43,854 nucleotides of DNA from Hydrogenophaga sp. (lineage in GTDB: Bacteria; Pseudomonadota; Gammaproteobacteria; Burkholderiales; Burkholderiaceae_C): assembly GCA_018333605.1 (NCBI GenBank), contig JAGXSV010000010.1:1-43854 (forward strand), given 5' to 3'. Shown here in pieces: positions 22,678 to 31,986 of this stretch (positions are counted from its first letter, which is position 1; every line of letters starts with the position of its first letter). The notes beneath the pieces were generated by a model, which was not told the DNA's origin, ran no database searches, and saw nothing but the letters and a program-made list of their open reading frames with translations. The position numbers and the translations under genes were made by a program.

Positions 22678-23013
22678 CTACCAGCCCAGCCCGATCTTCA
22701 ACGGCAGGTACACCACCATGCCCGCCACGATGGTGCCCAGCACGCCGCGCTGCCAGGCAAACCAGCCCAGCCCGGCCGCCACCGCAAACAAGCGGGCGTC
22801 CTGCCAGGTCTGGATCAGCGCGCCCTGGGTCATCACGATTTCGGGCACCACCACCGCCGAGAGGGCGGCAATGGGCGCGTACTGCAGACCGCGCTGAGCC
22901 CAGCCGGGCAACGTCCACGGCTTGCTGGACATGAAGAAAAACCCGCGGGTGACCACGGTGATGACGCCCAGCGCCACGATGGTGAGCAGGGTCCAGGGAT
23001 CGACATCAAACAT
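22678..23013 (-). CDS. azlD: AzlD family branched-chain amino acid export subunit
   Basis: A 111-residue inner-membrane protein with four hydrophobic segments (LLTIVALGVITVVTRGFFF, YAPIAALSAVVVPEIVM, ARLFAVAAGLGWFAW, VLGTIVAGMVVYLPL). The ITVVTRGFFF and Y-AP-AALSAVVVPE stretches are AzlD family marks. With AzlC it forms an exporter for branched-chain amino acids or analogues. The start overlaps the end of azlC by 8 nt, so the two are coupled. It is the last gene of the def-lipoprotein-fmt-azlC-azlD run and converges on the LtaS-like gene. Confidence 0.9.
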   Translation of the reverse strand: MFDVDPWTLLTIVALGVITVVTRGFFFMSSKPWTLPGWAQRGLQYAPIAALSAVVVPEIVMTQGALIQTWQDARLFAVAAGLGWFAWQRGVLGTIVAGMVVYLPLKIGLGW

Positions 23014-23749
23014 GGCTGGCGCCTCCCGGTGGATGGCCTCGGGGCATTTTCTCCAGCACCAGGCAAATGGCCACCGCGCTGGCGATGGCCACCAGAATAT
23101 TGAGCTTGAGCGGCAGGGCAAAAGCCACCACCGCAGCAGCGCCCGCCACGCCAGCAGACACCATGCGCAGTTTGGAGCTGGCGAGGGAGCTCAGCACACC
23201 CAGCAGCGCCAGAATGCCCGCAAAGCCCAGACCCCACTCGGCGGGAATGGCGTTGGCCAGCGCAATGCCCACCAGGCTGGCCAGCATCCAGGCGATGTAG
23301 TTCACCGCACAATTGCCCATCAGGTAGGCCTGTTGGCGGGCCAGTTCGTCAGGCGTGTGGCCGGGCCTGGGGAAGCGGCGGGCAAAGAACACGTAGCTCA
23401 GGTCACCGGTGACGTAGCCCGACACCATGCGCTGCCAGCGCGGCAGATGCATCATGTAAGGCCGCAGGTGGGCCGAAAACACCACAAACCGCAGGTTGAC
23501 GCAAAACGCCGCGGCCAGAATCACCCACAGCGGCGCGCCTGCCGCGATCATGGGCACGGCGGCCAGCTGCGCACTGCCGGCGTAGACGATCAGCGTCATC
23601 AGCACCGCCTCCAGCACCGACAAACCCGACTTGACCATGGCCACCCCGGTCATCAGGCCCCAGGCGGCAATGCCCATGGCCACGGTGGCCTGGTCGCGCA
23701 CGCCTTCCCAGAATTCCGCGCGGCGGCGGTGCTCAGCCAGATAGAACAT
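23006..23749 (-). CDS. azlC: AzlC family branched-chain amino acid exporter subunit
   Basis: A 247-residue inner-membrane protein with the AzlC pattern: WGLMTGVAMVKSGLSVLEAVLMTLIVYAGSAQLAAVP, FCVNLRFVVFSAHLRPY and LMGNCAVNYIAWMLASLVGIAL. AzlC is the large subunit of the AzlCD exporter (branched-chain amino acids, 4-azaleucine resistance in Bacillus). The start ATG shares bases with the fmt stop, so it is translated from the fmt mRNA. The pairing with fmt is chromosomal context with no clear functional link. Confidence 0.92.
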   Translation of the reverse strand: MFYLAEHRRRAEFWEGVRDQATVAMGIAAWGLMTGVAMVKSGLSVLEAVLMTLIVYAGSAQLAAVPMIAAGAPLWVILAAAFCVNLRFVVFSAHLRPYMMHLPRWQRMVSGYVTGDLSYVFFARRFPRPGHTPDELARQQAYLMGNCAVNYIAWMLASLVGIALANAIPAEWGLGFAGILALLGVLSSLASSKLRMVSAGVAGAAAVVAFALPLKLNILVAIASAVAICLVLEKMPRGHPPGGASHV

Positions 23750-24741
23750 CAGTGCCCGACCTTCTGCGCACCCGCACCGTCCAGCACCTGGCCTGGCGCC
23801 AGCGCAAAGCCGCGCAGAAAGTCGCCCGCGGGCAAACGCTTGCCGCCCGCGCGCTGCAGTTCGGTCAGCACCAGCACGCCGTCACCGGTCTGCACCCGAA
23901 TGCCATCGTCTGCGACCGACAGCACCTGACCCGGCACCGCCCCGGCGGCCGTGGCGGTGTCGGCCTGGGCCATCCACACCTTGACCGTTTCACCGGCCAG
24001 CGCCGTGGCGGCGCCCGGAAACGGGTTGAAGCCCCGCACCCGCCGGGCCGTCACCTCCGCAGGCAACCGCCAGTCGATGGCGGCCTCGTGCTTTTCGACT
24101 TTGTGCGCGTAGGTCACGCCCTCGGCGGGTTGCTTCACCGGACGCAAACCGCCGCAGGCCGCCAGCTCCAGTGCCTCCACCATGAGCCGCCCGCCCAGGG
24201 CCGCCAGGCGGTCGTGCAACTGGCCGGTGGTCTCGGTGGCAGCAATGGGCAGGCGCTCCACCAACAGCATGTCGCCGGTGTCCAGTCCCGCGTCCATCTG
24301 CATGATGGTCACCCCGGTCTGCGCATCACCGGCCTCGATGGCGCGGTGAATCGGCGCGGCACCACGCCAGCGCGGCAGCAGCGAGGCGTGGATGTTGAAA
24401 CAACCCAGCCGAGGTGCATCCAGCACCCACTGCGGCAAGATCAGCCCATAGGCCGCCACCACCATGGCGTCGGCCTGGGCGGAAGTGATGGCGTCACGGG
24501 CGGCGGCCGCGTCGTCAGGGTACTTGCCGTCCTGCCGCAAGCTGTGCGGCTGCGCCACGGTGATCTGGTGGTCCAGCGCAAACTGTTTCACCGGCGAGGC
24601 CTGCAGCTTCATGCCCCGGCCCGCAGGCCGGTCGGGCTGGGTCAGCACCAGGGGAATGTCGAAGCCGGCAGCGTGCAGGCGCTCCAGTGCCACGCGGGCA
24701 AATTCGGGCGTGCCCGCAAAGATGATTTTCATGGGTCTCAT
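23749..24741 (-). CDS. fmt: Methionyl-tRNA formyltransferase
   Basis: A 330-residue cytoplasmic enzyme that formylates initiator Met-tRNA with 10-formyl-tetrahydrofolate. The N-terminal domain has [28 protein letters not shown] and the catalytic stretch [19 protein letters not shown] (Asn, His). [17 protein letters not shown] follows with the essential Asp. The C-terminal OB-like tRNA-binding domain is present ([14 protein letters not shown]). Start may be the ATG at 24741 or the one at 24732 ([11 protein letters not shown]), which is closer to the family's N-terminus. Operon with def and the lipoprotein gene. Confidence 0.97.
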   Translation of the reverse strand: MRPMKIIFAGTPEFARVALERLHAAGFDIPLVLTQPDRPAGRGMKLQASPVKQFALDHQITVAQPHSLRQDGKYPDDAAAARDAITSAQADAMVVAAYGLILPQWVLDAPRLGCFNIHASLLPRWRGAAPIHRAIEAGDAQTGVTIMQMDAGLDTGDMLLVERLPIAATETTGQLHDRLAALGGRLMVEALELAACGGLRPVKQPAEGVTYAHKVEKHEAAIDWRLPAEVTARRVRGFNPFPGAATALAGETVKVWMAQADTATAAGAVPGQVLSVADDGIRVQTGDGVLVLTELQRAGGKRLPAGDFLRGFALAPGQVLDGAGAQKVGH

Positions 24742-24791
24742 TTGAACAAAATTCCCCGCGCCTCACGCACAGGCCGCGCGCCGTCAGCCGC

Positions 24792-25298
24792 TCAGGGCTC
24801 CAGGTCCGGGACATCGTCGGGCAAGGGCTCATCGGTGAACATCACCCGCCGCACCACGCCTGCCGGGTCGAGGTGGATGTGCGCCTGGCGCGACCCGCCG
24901 TTCTCCAAAAACCGGTAGGTCCATATGTCGCCATCAAAAAGGGCCACCCGTTCCACCAGGGCCGGTGGCCCGAACTGTTGCTGCACTTCGCGGTGCGTCC
25001 AGGTGTCGATACCGATGCGGTGAAACCAGGCCAGGTCCATCACCTGGTCCACCTGGCGCAAGCGGCCCTGGGCGTCCAGCGTCAGGTTGTACACCTGCTG
25101 CCCGGCCGGCTGGCGCGAATACTGCAGCTGTGTGCCATCGGTCAGCACAACCACCGCCGTGGGCTGGCCCAGGCGGGCTTCGATGTCGTTTCGCGGCGTG
25201 CCCTGCGCCAAACGCTCAGGCATGCCTGCGCAACCGGCCAGCGCCAGCAACCCGGCCCACACCCAGGCACGGGACACCGAGCGCCAGACGGGCTTCAC
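24792..25298 (-). CDS. BamE/SmpA-like lipoprotein
   Basis: A 168-residue lipoprotein: signal sequence [19 protein letters not shown] with lipobox LAGC. A BamE/SmpA-like domain follows, with two similar halves: [33 protein letters not shown] and [31 protein letters not shown]. Each has the 'turn-helix-LGxP' pattern. Likely anchored to the outer or inner membrane facing the periplasm. It is not the main BamE, which is shorter and single-domain. Its GTG start overlaps the def stop (GTGA). Function unknown. Confidence 0.82.
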   Translation of the reverse strand: MKPVWRSVSRAWVWAGLLALAGCAGMPERLAQGTPRNDIEARLGQPTAVVVLTDGTQLQYSRQPAGQQVYNLTLDAQGRLRQVDQVMDLAWFHRIGIDTWTHREVQQQFGPPALVERVALFDGDIWTYRFLENGGSRQAHIHLDPAGVVRRVMFTDEPLPDDVPDLEP

Positions 25299-25816
25299 GA
25301 GCGCATCGCCTCGCGCTGGGCTTTCACCAGCTTGGACTTGATGCGCCCTTGCTTGAGCGAAGACAGGTATTCCACAAACACCTTGCCCATCAGGTGGTCC
25401 ATTTCGTGCTGGATGCACACCGCCAGCATGCCCTCGGCCTCGATGACCCGGGGATGGCCCTCGCCGTCCAGCGCGCGCACCCGAACCGCCAGCGAGCGCT
25501 CGACGCCGTCGTAAATACCCGGCACCGAGAGGCAGCCCTCTTCACCCTTGCGCTTTTCCGGGCTGGCCCATTCAATTTCCGGGTTGATCAGCACCATGGG
25601 CTGGTTGCGCTCCTCGCTCACGTCGATCACCACCAGGCGCTCGTGCACATCCACCTGCGTGGCGGCCAGGCCAATGCCGCTGGCGTCGTACATCGTTGCG
25701 AACATGCGCTCAATCAGGCCGCGAATGCGGTCGTCAACCGCCGCCACCGGGCGGGCCACGGTGTGCAGGCGGGGGTCGGGGTAGCGCAGAATATCGAGCA
25801 AGGTGGACTGATTCAT
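25295..25816 (-). CDS. def: Peptide deformylase
   Basis: A 173-residue metalloenzyme that removes the formyl group from new proteins. All three motifs are present: [16 protein letters not shown] and the metal-binding QHEMDHL (HExxH). [17 protein letters not shown] is a normal N-terminus, so the ATG at 25816 was taken over open frame further upstream. No strong Shine-Dalgarno is seen. First gene of the minus-strand operon with the lipoprotein, fmt and azlCD, and divergent from the LysM protein gene. Confidence 0.97.
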   Translation of the reverse strand: MNQSTLLDILRYPDPRLHTVARPVAAVDDRIRGLIERMFATMYDASGIGLAATQVDVHERLVVIDVSEERNQPMVLINPEIEWASPEKRKGEEGCLSVPGIYDGVERSLAVRVRALDGEGHPRVIEAEGMLAVCIQHEMDHLMGKVFVEYLSSLKQGRIKSKLVKAQREAMRS

Positions 25817-26098
25817 GGTCAGGCGTAGCCACAAGGGAAGCGGTCAAAGAAGCGGAAAAATGGGGTCGACCGGACGGTTCAACAGCGGTGCTGCCGTGAG
25901 CGGTTCGTCCGTTTGTCGCTATTTTCGCCACTTTTGTCCACGGGCGTGTGCGTCCACCCCCGTATACGTTGCCTAATCAATGGCTTGGGCGCAGAATCAA
26001 ATGCGAATTGTCAAGAAAAAAGCAGCGCTGCCATCCCGCCTCTGACCCCTCGGTCCGGCGCACCAGCCACCCGCCATGCCAGCCCCAGGGGCCCCTAC

Positions 26099-27334
26099 AT
26101 GCCATTGAAGACCTGCTCGACCACCCACTCCCACCCCCTGCGTCCCCTGGTCGGCGCCAGCGTGCTGCTGCTCGCGCTGCTCGCCAGCCACGCCTGGGCA
26201 CAAAAATTCCCCATCACGGCCGACCAGCGCGCCACGGCCAGCCAGGTGGCCCAGGCGGGTGTTGCGCTGTCCGAACTGGCCCCCAACGCGCCCGACAGCC
26301 ACACGGTGAAACGCGGTGACACGCTGTGGGGCATTTCGGGCCTGTTCCTGAAAAGCCCGTGGCGCTGGCCCGAGCTGTGGGGCATGAACCTGCAAGAGAT
26401 CCGCAACCCGCACCTGATCTTCCCCGGACAGGTGCTGTACCTCGACAAGTCGAACGGTCGTGCGCGCCTCACCACCCGCCGTCCGGGTGACCCGGGCGAT
26501 CTGGCGACCGTGCGGGTGTCCCCCCGCACCCGCTACGAGAGCCTGGGCGAGTCGGCCATCCCGCCCATTTCCCTGCAGGCCATCGAAGCCTTCCTGGCCG
26601 AACCCCTGATCGTCGACGAGGCCACCTTCGCACGCGCGCCACGCATCGTCGCCACCCAGGAATCCCGCGTCCTGCTCAGTCGCGGCGACCGGGCCTATGC
26701 CCGTGGCCAGTACAGCTCCGGTGTACCGGGCACCGCCCTGGCCGAAGGTGAAGGCCAGCCCCGCGACTTTCGCGTTTTCCGCAACGCCGTGCCCCTGAAG
26801 GACCCCACCACGGGCGGCATCATTGCCTACGAAGCGCAGTACGTCGGCAAGGCGCTGCTGGAACGCGGCGAAACCACCCGCGAGGTGACCGACGCCAAAG
26901 GCAAGGTCCAGAGCGAACTGATCCCCGCCACCATCGACATCGTGGCGGCCAAAGAAGAAATGCGCGTGGGCGACCGTCTGCTGCCCGAGCCGCCACGCGA
27001 GCTGCCCAACTACGTTCCGCGCGCGCCCGAGGGCGCCCAGTCCGGACAAATCGTGTCGGTCTATGGCAACGCGGTGACCTTTGCGGCGCAGAACCAGGTC
27101 GTGGCCATCAACCGGGGCAGTGCCCACGGCATGGAGCGTGGCCATGTGCTGGCGCTGCAGCGCGAAAGCCACCTGGTGACCGACAAGACCGACGACGCCC
27201 GGCCCCAACTGCGCCTGCCCGGCGAGCGCAACGGGCTGATGATGGTGTTCCGCACCTTTGACCAGGTGTCCTACGCCCTGGTGCTGCAGATCACCGATGT
27301 CGTGAAAGTGGGCGACCGCTTCACCAACCCCTGA
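26099..27334 (+). CDS. Exported LysM-domain peptidoglycan-binding protein
   Basis: A 411-residue protein with signal peptide (LVGASVLLLALLASHAWAQ) and one LysM domain near 65-120: HTVKRGDTLWGISGLFLKSPWRWPELW, NPHLIFPGQVLYL. The long C-terminal part (about 270 residues, including VAINRGSAHGMERGHVLAL and a final FDQVSYALVLQITDVVKVGDRF) is conserved in Burkholderiales LysM proteins, but its function is not known. Periplasmic, probably cell-wall bound. The stop lies 5 bp before dprA, and the order def // LysM - dprA is common in betaproteobacteria. The 282-bp region between it and def holds the divergent promoters, but no convincing -35/-10 could be assigned. Confidence 0.88.
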   Translation: MPLKTCSTTHSHPLRPLVGASVLLLALLASHAWAQKFPITADQRATASQVAQAGVALSELAPNAPDSHTVKRGDTLWGISGLFLKSPWRWPELWGMNLQEIRNPHLIFPGQVLYLDKSNGRARLTTRRPGDPGDLATVRVSPRTRYESLGESAIPPISLQAIEAFLAEPLIVDEATFARAPRIVATQESRVLLSRGDRAYARGQYSSGVPGTALAEGEGQPRDFRVFRNAVPLKDPTTGGIIAYEAQYVGKALLERGETTREVTDAKGKVQSELIPATIDIVAAKEEMRVGDRLLPEPPRELPNYVPRAPEGAQSGQIVSVYGNAVTFAAQNQVVAINRGSAHGMERGHVLALQRESHLVTDKTDDARPQLRLPGERNGLMMVFRTFDQVSYALVLQITDVVKVGDRFTNP

Positions 27335-27339
27335 CCCGG

Positions 27340-28458
27340 ATGACGTCCAACGAGCTCGGCAACTGGTTGCGGTTGCTGCTCACGCCCGGTGTGGGCAACG
27401 AGTCTGCGCGCAAGCTGCTGGCCACGTTTGGCCTGCCTGAAGCCGTTTTCAGGCAAAGTCCGCCGGCCCTGCGAGCCGTGGTGGGTCCCAAAGCGGCGCA
27501 GGCCCTGCTGACGCCGCCTGACGACCTGGACGCAGCCGTGGGCCGCCTGCTCGCATGGCTGGCCGAGGCCCCCGACCGCCACGTGCTCACCCTGGACGAT
27601 CCGCGCTTTCCACCTGAACTGCTGGAAATGGCCGACCCGCCCCTGCTGCTGTACGTCATGGGTCAGCTCGATGCCCTGCACCACCCCCGGCGGCTGGCCA
27701 TTGTGGGCAGCCGCAACCCGACCCCGCAAGGCGAAGCCAACGCCCGCCAGTTCGCCACGGCCCTGGGCCAGGCGGGTGTGTGCGTGGTGTCGGGGCTGGC
27801 GCTCGGGGTCGACGGCGCCGCCCACGAAGGCGCCCTGCTGGCCGACGCGCCCACCATCGCCGTGGTGGGTACCGGCCTCGACCGCGTTTACCCCAAGCGC
27901 CACCTGTCCCTCGCGCACCGCATCGTGGCGCGCGGCGCCCTGGTGAGTGAATACCCCTTGGGCACGCCACCCCTGCCGGCCCATTTTCCACAACGCAACC
28001 GCATCATTGCCGGCCTGTCTCAGGGCACGCTGGTGGTAGAAGCGGCCGTCCAGTCGGGCTCGCTGATCACCGCCCGGCTGGCCGCCGAACAGGGCCGCGA
28101 GGTCTTCGCCATCCCGGGCTCCATCCACGCGCCCCAGTCCCGTGGCTGCCACGCCCTGATACGCCAGGGCGCCAAGTTGGTGGAATCTGCGCAGGACATT
28201 CTGGAAGACCTGCGCATCACCGCCGCACCGGCCGGTGCAAGCGCAGACCGTGGGTCCCCAGACGCCGCCCCAAGCCAGCCCGCCGACCCCGACCCCCTGC
28301 TCGACGCCATGGGTTTCGACCCCGTGAGCCTCGATGCCCTGCAGGCCCGCACCGGCCTGGATACCGCCACGCTGCAGGCGCGCTTGCTGGAGCTGGAGCT
28401 GGAGGGCTGGGTGGGGCGGCTTCCGGGCGGCCTGCTGCAACGCATCGGCCAAGGCTGA
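27340..28458 (+). CDS. dprA: DNA-processing protein DprA
   Basis: A 372-residue cytoplasmic protein that loads RecA on incoming single-stranded DNA during natural transformation. An N-terminal helix-hairpin-helix/SAM-like part (LLLTPGVGNESARKLL) is followed by the Rossmann domain: LAIVGSRNPTPQGEANA, VSGLALGVDGAAHEGAL, VVGTGLDRVYP, FPQRNRIIAGLS, VVEAAVQSGSLITARLA and AIPGSIHAPQSRGCHALIRQGAKL. A C-terminal winged-helix (LDALQARTGLDTATLQARLLELELEGWV) completes it. Full length. Probably co-transcribed with the LysM gene (5-bp gap). Confidence 0.96.
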   Translation: MTSNELGNWLRLLLTPGVGNESARKLLATFGLPEAVFRQSPPALRAVVGPKAAQALLTPPDDLDAAVGRLLAWLAEAPDRHVLTLDDPRFPPELLEMADPPLLLYVMGQLDALHHPRRLAIVGSRNPTPQGEANARQFATALGQAGVCVVSGLALGVDGAAHEGALLADAPTIAVVGTGLDRVYPKRHLSLAHRIVARGALVSEYPLGTPPLPAHFPQRNRIIAGLSQGTLVVEAAVQSGSLITARLAAEQGREVFAIPGSIHAPQSRGCHALIRQGAKLVESAQDILEDLRITAAPAGASADRGSPDAAPSQPADPDPLLDAMGFDPVSLDALQARTGLDTATLQARLLELELEGWVGRLPGGLLQRIGQG

Positions 28459-28511
28459 GCGAGATCAGAGGCCATCACCGGAGCATCCGGAGCGCAGGGC
28501 ACCCACCAGGG

Positions 28512-28585
28512 ATGCGGTGGAACCGGCTTTGCCGGGCCACTCGCATCGCCCCCTTTCAGCGGGTCGCGCGCAACGCGGCGGGGGT
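28512..28585. repeat. Dispersed palindromic repeat, copy 1
   Basis: A 74-bp element sharing 41 of its first 44 bases with the copy at 33910-33989. It begins ATGCGGTGGAACCGG, holds the hairpin CCGGC-TTT-GCCGG, then GGGCCACTCGCAT and a C-run, and ends in a GC-rich GGCGGGGGT. It lies between convergent dprA and the DUF1631 gene, and its last base overlaps the DUF1631 stop codon. It probably works as a terminator-like REP element. Confidence 0.75.
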
Positions 28586-30900
28586 CATCCCAAGAGCCGC
28601 TCGGGATTCGCTTCCAGCTGGGTCAGCGCCTCGCGCGTGGCACGAACCGTCAGCGCTTCTTCTTCGCTCGGCACCAGCAGCCCCGCCTGAAGGAAGGACG
28701 CCACACGGGCCACCTGCATCAGGAAGCAGTGACCGTTGTTGGACACAAACATGTAGAGCTGACCGCGATCACTGCGCCAGGCCAGCTGCACACTGCTGAA
28801 TTTGCCGTTGTGGTCGAGGCCAAACCAGGCGCCGATCTGCAGTTCCACGGCCCAGGCCCGCATGGCCTCGTTCGGCTGACTGCCACCCTGGTTGATCATT
28901 TCGATGTTGCTGGCGTCCACCCCGATGATCATCTCGATGCTGTCGCTGTCGAACTCCAGATCGCCCACACCGCTTTCGGGCAAAAAATCTTCCAGATGGG
29001 CCAGCCGCTTGGACAGACGATCCAGATCGTCCTTGGAAATCGGTTCGGTGCGCGACATGAAGGCCTCGGCCAGGGTGTCGCCCACCACCTTGATGTGCTG
29101 GTCCTGCAGGGCTTTCGGGTAACCCAGCAGACCCATGCCCTGGCGCAATCGCTGCAGCAAACCGGGCAGTTGCTGGATCACGCGCATGCGCTCCAGGCGG
29201 TCCGGCTTGGCGCTGGCCGACCACAACAGATCCGAAGCCGCCTGCTTCAGGGCGCTGGTTTCTTCGTTTTTGACCCCGTATTTGACGGTAGCCACCGCCA
29301 GCACATCGACCCAGACCTTGAACAGGAACTCACGCACCTCGTCGCGCACCGGCATGTCGTCGAGCAGCTTGCGCAACTCGATCGTGTACTGCACCGACAG
29401 CGTTTCCTTTTGCTCGACTTGCTGGGCCACACTGACAAAGCGACTGGCGCTGCCCTGCTTGCTGAGGTAGGTGGCCAGGAATTTCTGGAACTCGTCGAAC
29501 ACCAGCTGGAACACCCGCCGCCCGGTCTCGGGGTACTGCTCGATCACCTGCACCACCCGCTTGATCTCGGCTTCCAGCGCGGCCGTGCTGACGTTCGACT
29601 CAAAGCCCATCACACAGGAACCCATGCGGTCGATCAGGCGGCGCGCCGGATGCTGGAGCGCACTGAAAAACTCCGGCTCGGCCAGAGCCACACGCAGCAC
29701 CGGGATCTGCAGCCGGGCAAACCAGACGCGCACGCTGGGGGGAATGCGTTCTTCCGCCAGGATGCTCTGGAACATCAGCGCCACCACCTCGATGGTGGCT
29801 CGCTCGGTCGGGGTTGACGCGGCCCGTTTGAGTTCCGTCGTGCGCTGCCTGAGTGCATTCGCAGCCCGCTCCACATGCGCCGCGCTCACATACACGGCAT
29901 CAGGGCCAGACCCGCCCGTCACCGGCAGACCGCTGTCGGCACGGTCCAGCGCCGTTGACCGCTGCATGGCCTGCTGCAGGCCAGGCGATGGCGGCAGCAG
30001 CTGGGTGGCCTCGAAATCACCGCCCACCCGGTCCATCAGCATGCGCTTGAGCCGTCCCAGCACGCCCTGGGCACGCATGCGCGCACGGGCCAGCGGCGTG
30101 GCACTGGTCATCATGCGGGTTTCGTGGTGCACCTCCATGTTCAAGGTCGGTACGCCAGCCCGCAACGGTCCTGCGGCACCTGGCATGGACGCAGCACCTG
30201 AGCGGTCCTCACCCACACGGTCTGACGCGCTCCCCGTCCTGCTGCCTGGCGTGCGTTTCACCAGGGCCTGCAGGTCAATGTCCTTCATCACGCCACTGTT
30301 CACCAGGAATTCGTTGGCCAGCCGGTAGGCCGCCAGCATCCGGGTTGCCAGCGCAGGCGCCAAGGCCTCCTGCACCACCGGCCAGGCCTCACGGGGCAAC
30401 CCGGCCGCAATCCATTGGTCCACCAGCAGGCGGGCCATCACGTCGGGCAACAGCACGTCGCCGCGCGGCAACTCCTCACGGCGTTCCAGATATTGCACCC
30501 GAAGACGCAAGGCATTGAGCTCGGTGGAGGTCCGTTCCAGCACGCTCATGGCGAGCCGCGACGCCATGATCTGGTCGTCGATGGCGCCCTCGGCCACCAG
30601 TTCCAGCTGGCCAGGCGCGCTCAGGGAGGCGCTGTTGGTGCTGGAAAAACCGGGCTGCAAACTGCGCTGCAGGGCCTTGCGGCACAGGTTGTGCCAGGTG
30701 TCCTGGTGTTTCTGGAAATGGGTCCAGGCGTCGCGACGAAGCGCCATCTCGCTGTTCGTGCCGCTCTTGCCCATGACCGCGGTGAGGTGGCTGTCGCACA
30801 CCTTGACCAGCTCGGGAAGGAAGCCGCCCAGGTGAACGACAAATCGCTCACGGGCCTGTCTGGCCAAGGGAACCACTCGCTGATCAGGTAACGACGCCAT
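28585..30900 (-). CDS. DUF1631 family protein
   Basis: A 771-residue, largely helical, cytoplasmic protein with no signal or membrane segments. Recognised as DUF1631, a family of unknown function found in betaproteobacteria and gammaproteobacteria and sometimes wrongly named thymidine phosphorylase. Marks are RDAWTHFQKHQDTWHNLCRKAL near the N-terminus, the central IPPSVRVWFARLQIPVLRVAL and HPARRLIDRMGSCVMGFE, and the C-terminal part (GAWFGLDHNGKFSSVQLAWRSDRGQLYMFVSNNGHCFLMQ). That last part resembles a PilZ-like or small beta-barrel fold; this is my impression only. A variable Ala/Pro-rich linker is at about 230-340. It stands alone between the repeat and secF. Confidence 0.83.
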   Translation of the reverse strand: MASLPDQRVVPLARQARERFVVHLGGFLPELVKVCDSHLTAVMGKSGTNSEMALRRDAWTHFQKHQDTWHNLCRKALQRSLQPGFSSTNSASLSAPGQLELVAEGAIDDQIMASRLAMSVLERTSTELNALRLRVQYLERREELPRGDVLLPDVMARLLVDQWIAAGLPREAWPVVQEALAPALATRMLAAYRLANEFLVNSGVMKDIDLQALVKRTPGSRTGSASDRVGEDRSGAASMPGAAGPLRAGVPTLNMEVHHETRMMTSATPLARARMRAQGVLGRLKRMLMDRVGGDFEATQLLPPSPGLQQAMQRSTALDRADSGLPVTGGSGPDAVYVSAAHVERAANALRQRTTELKRAASTPTERATIEVVALMFQSILAEERIPPSVRVWFARLQIPVLRVALAEPEFFSALQHPARRLIDRMGSCVMGFESNVSTAALEAEIKRVVQVIEQYPETGRRVFQLVFDEFQKFLATYLSKQGSASRFVSVAQQVEQKETLSVQYTIELRKLLDDMPVRDEVREFLFKVWVDVLAVATVKYGVKNEETSALKQAASDLLWSASAKPDRLERMRVIQQLPGLLQRLRQGMGLLGYPKALQDQHIKVVGDTLAEAFMSRTEPISKDDLDRLSKRLAHLEDFLPESGVGDLEFDSDSIEMIIGVDASNIEMINQGGSQPNEAMRAWAVELQIGAWFGLDHNGKFSSVQLAWRSDRGQLYMFVSNNGHCFLMQVARVASFLQAGLLVPSEEEALTVRATREALTQLEANPERLLG

Positions 30901-31014
30901 GATTTCAGTATGACATGAAAGGACTTGTCATTCCGGGCGCTCCGACCGCGCCCAGGCGCCTGGCCGGTCTGGTGAAGCAGGACGGACGGGCACGCAACGG
31001 GCACACGCAAACGC

Positions 31015-31971
31015 TCAGACCATGGCACCCGCGTTCGGATCGTCCGGGTCGCCTTCTTCTTTCTTGCCGCCCCCCTTGATCAGGTCTTCGCGCTTGATGC
31101 CCAGCCACATGGCAATGGCCGCTGCGACGAACACCGACGAGTAGATACCAAACAGAATGCCAATCGTCAGGGCCATCGCAAAGTAGTGCAGCGTTGGGCC
31201 CCCAAACAGCAGCATCGACAGCACCATGATCTGGGTCGAGCCATGGGTGATGATGGTGCGGCTGATGGTGGACGTGATCGCGTAGTCAATGATCTCGGGC
31301 GTGGTCTTCTTGCGGTAGCGGCGGAAGCTCTCACGAATCCGATCAAAAATCACCACCGACTCGTTCACCGAGTAGCCCAGCACGGCCAGCACCGCGGCCA
31401 GCACCGCCAGCGAAAACTCCCACTGGAAGAAGGCGAAGAAGCCCAGAATGATGACCACGTCGTGCAGGTTGGCGATGATGGCCGAGACGGCGTACTTCCA
31501 CTCGAACCGCATGGCCAAGTAAATCATGATGCCGACAATCACCATGCCCAGGGCCTTCAGCCCGTCCTCAACCAATTCACGCCCCACCTGCGGGCCGACA
31601 AATTCGGTACGACGCAGTTCAACCGCCGGGTTCTGCGCCTTCAAGGCCGCTATCACCACCTCGCTTTGCTGGCCCGACGATTTGCCGGCCTGAATGGGCA
31701 AACGCAGCAACACGTCACGCGAGGTGCCAAAGTTTTGCACCGGCACTTCGGCGTAGCCCAGGGACTCGACGACCTTGCGAACAGCCGCCAGATCGGCGGG
31801 TTGTTCGTAGGCCACCTCCATGACGGTGCCGCCCGTGAACTCGACCGACAGGTTAAGCCCACGTGTGACCAGAAAAATGACGGCGGCAATGAAGGTGATG
31901 GCGGAGATCGCGTTCAGCAGCACGGCGTGCTTCATGAACGGGATGTCGCGACGAATACGAAAGAATTCCAT
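31015..31971 (-). CDS. secF: Protein translocase subunit SecF
   Basis: A 318-residue inner-membrane protein that with SecD uses the proton gradient to drive late steps of Sec protein export. First membrane segment LLNAISAITFIAAVIFLVTRGLNLSVEFTGGTVMEV, a periplasmic P1-like domain, then five membrane segments with the conserved YSVNESVVIFDRIRE and TISRTIITHGSTQIMVLSMLLFGG. The C-terminal tail is hydrophilic and charged (KKEEGDPDDPNAGAMV). 15 bp downstream of secD, operon yajC-secD-secF. Confidence 0.96.
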   Translation of the reverse strand: MEFFRIRRDIPFMKHAVLLNAISAITFIAAVIFLVTRGLNLSVEFTGGTVMEVAYEQPADLAAVRKVVESLGYAEVPVQNFGTSRDVLLRLPIQAGKSSGQQSEVVIAALKAQNPAVELRRTEFVGPQVGRELVEDGLKALGMVIVGIMIYLAMRFEWKYAVSAIIANLHDVVIILGFFAFFQWEFSLAVLAAVLAVLGYSVNESVVIFDRIRESFRRYRKKTTPEIIDYAITSTISRTIITHGSTQIMVLSMLLFGGPTLHYFAMALTIGILFGIYSSVFVAAAIAMWLGIKREDLIKGGGKKEEGDPDDPNAGAMV

Positions 31972-31986
31972 GATGCGCTGCTTCCT

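Noticed and set aside
30910..30931. Inverted repeat ATGACA-N10-TGTCAT upstream of DUF1631
   Set aside because: Only six pairs, A/T-rich and with no match to a known operator; possible but too weak to call.
31853..31860. Further PmrA-like half-site (TTAAG) inside secF
   Set aside because: Single hexamer without a second in 11-bp phase, inside a coding region.
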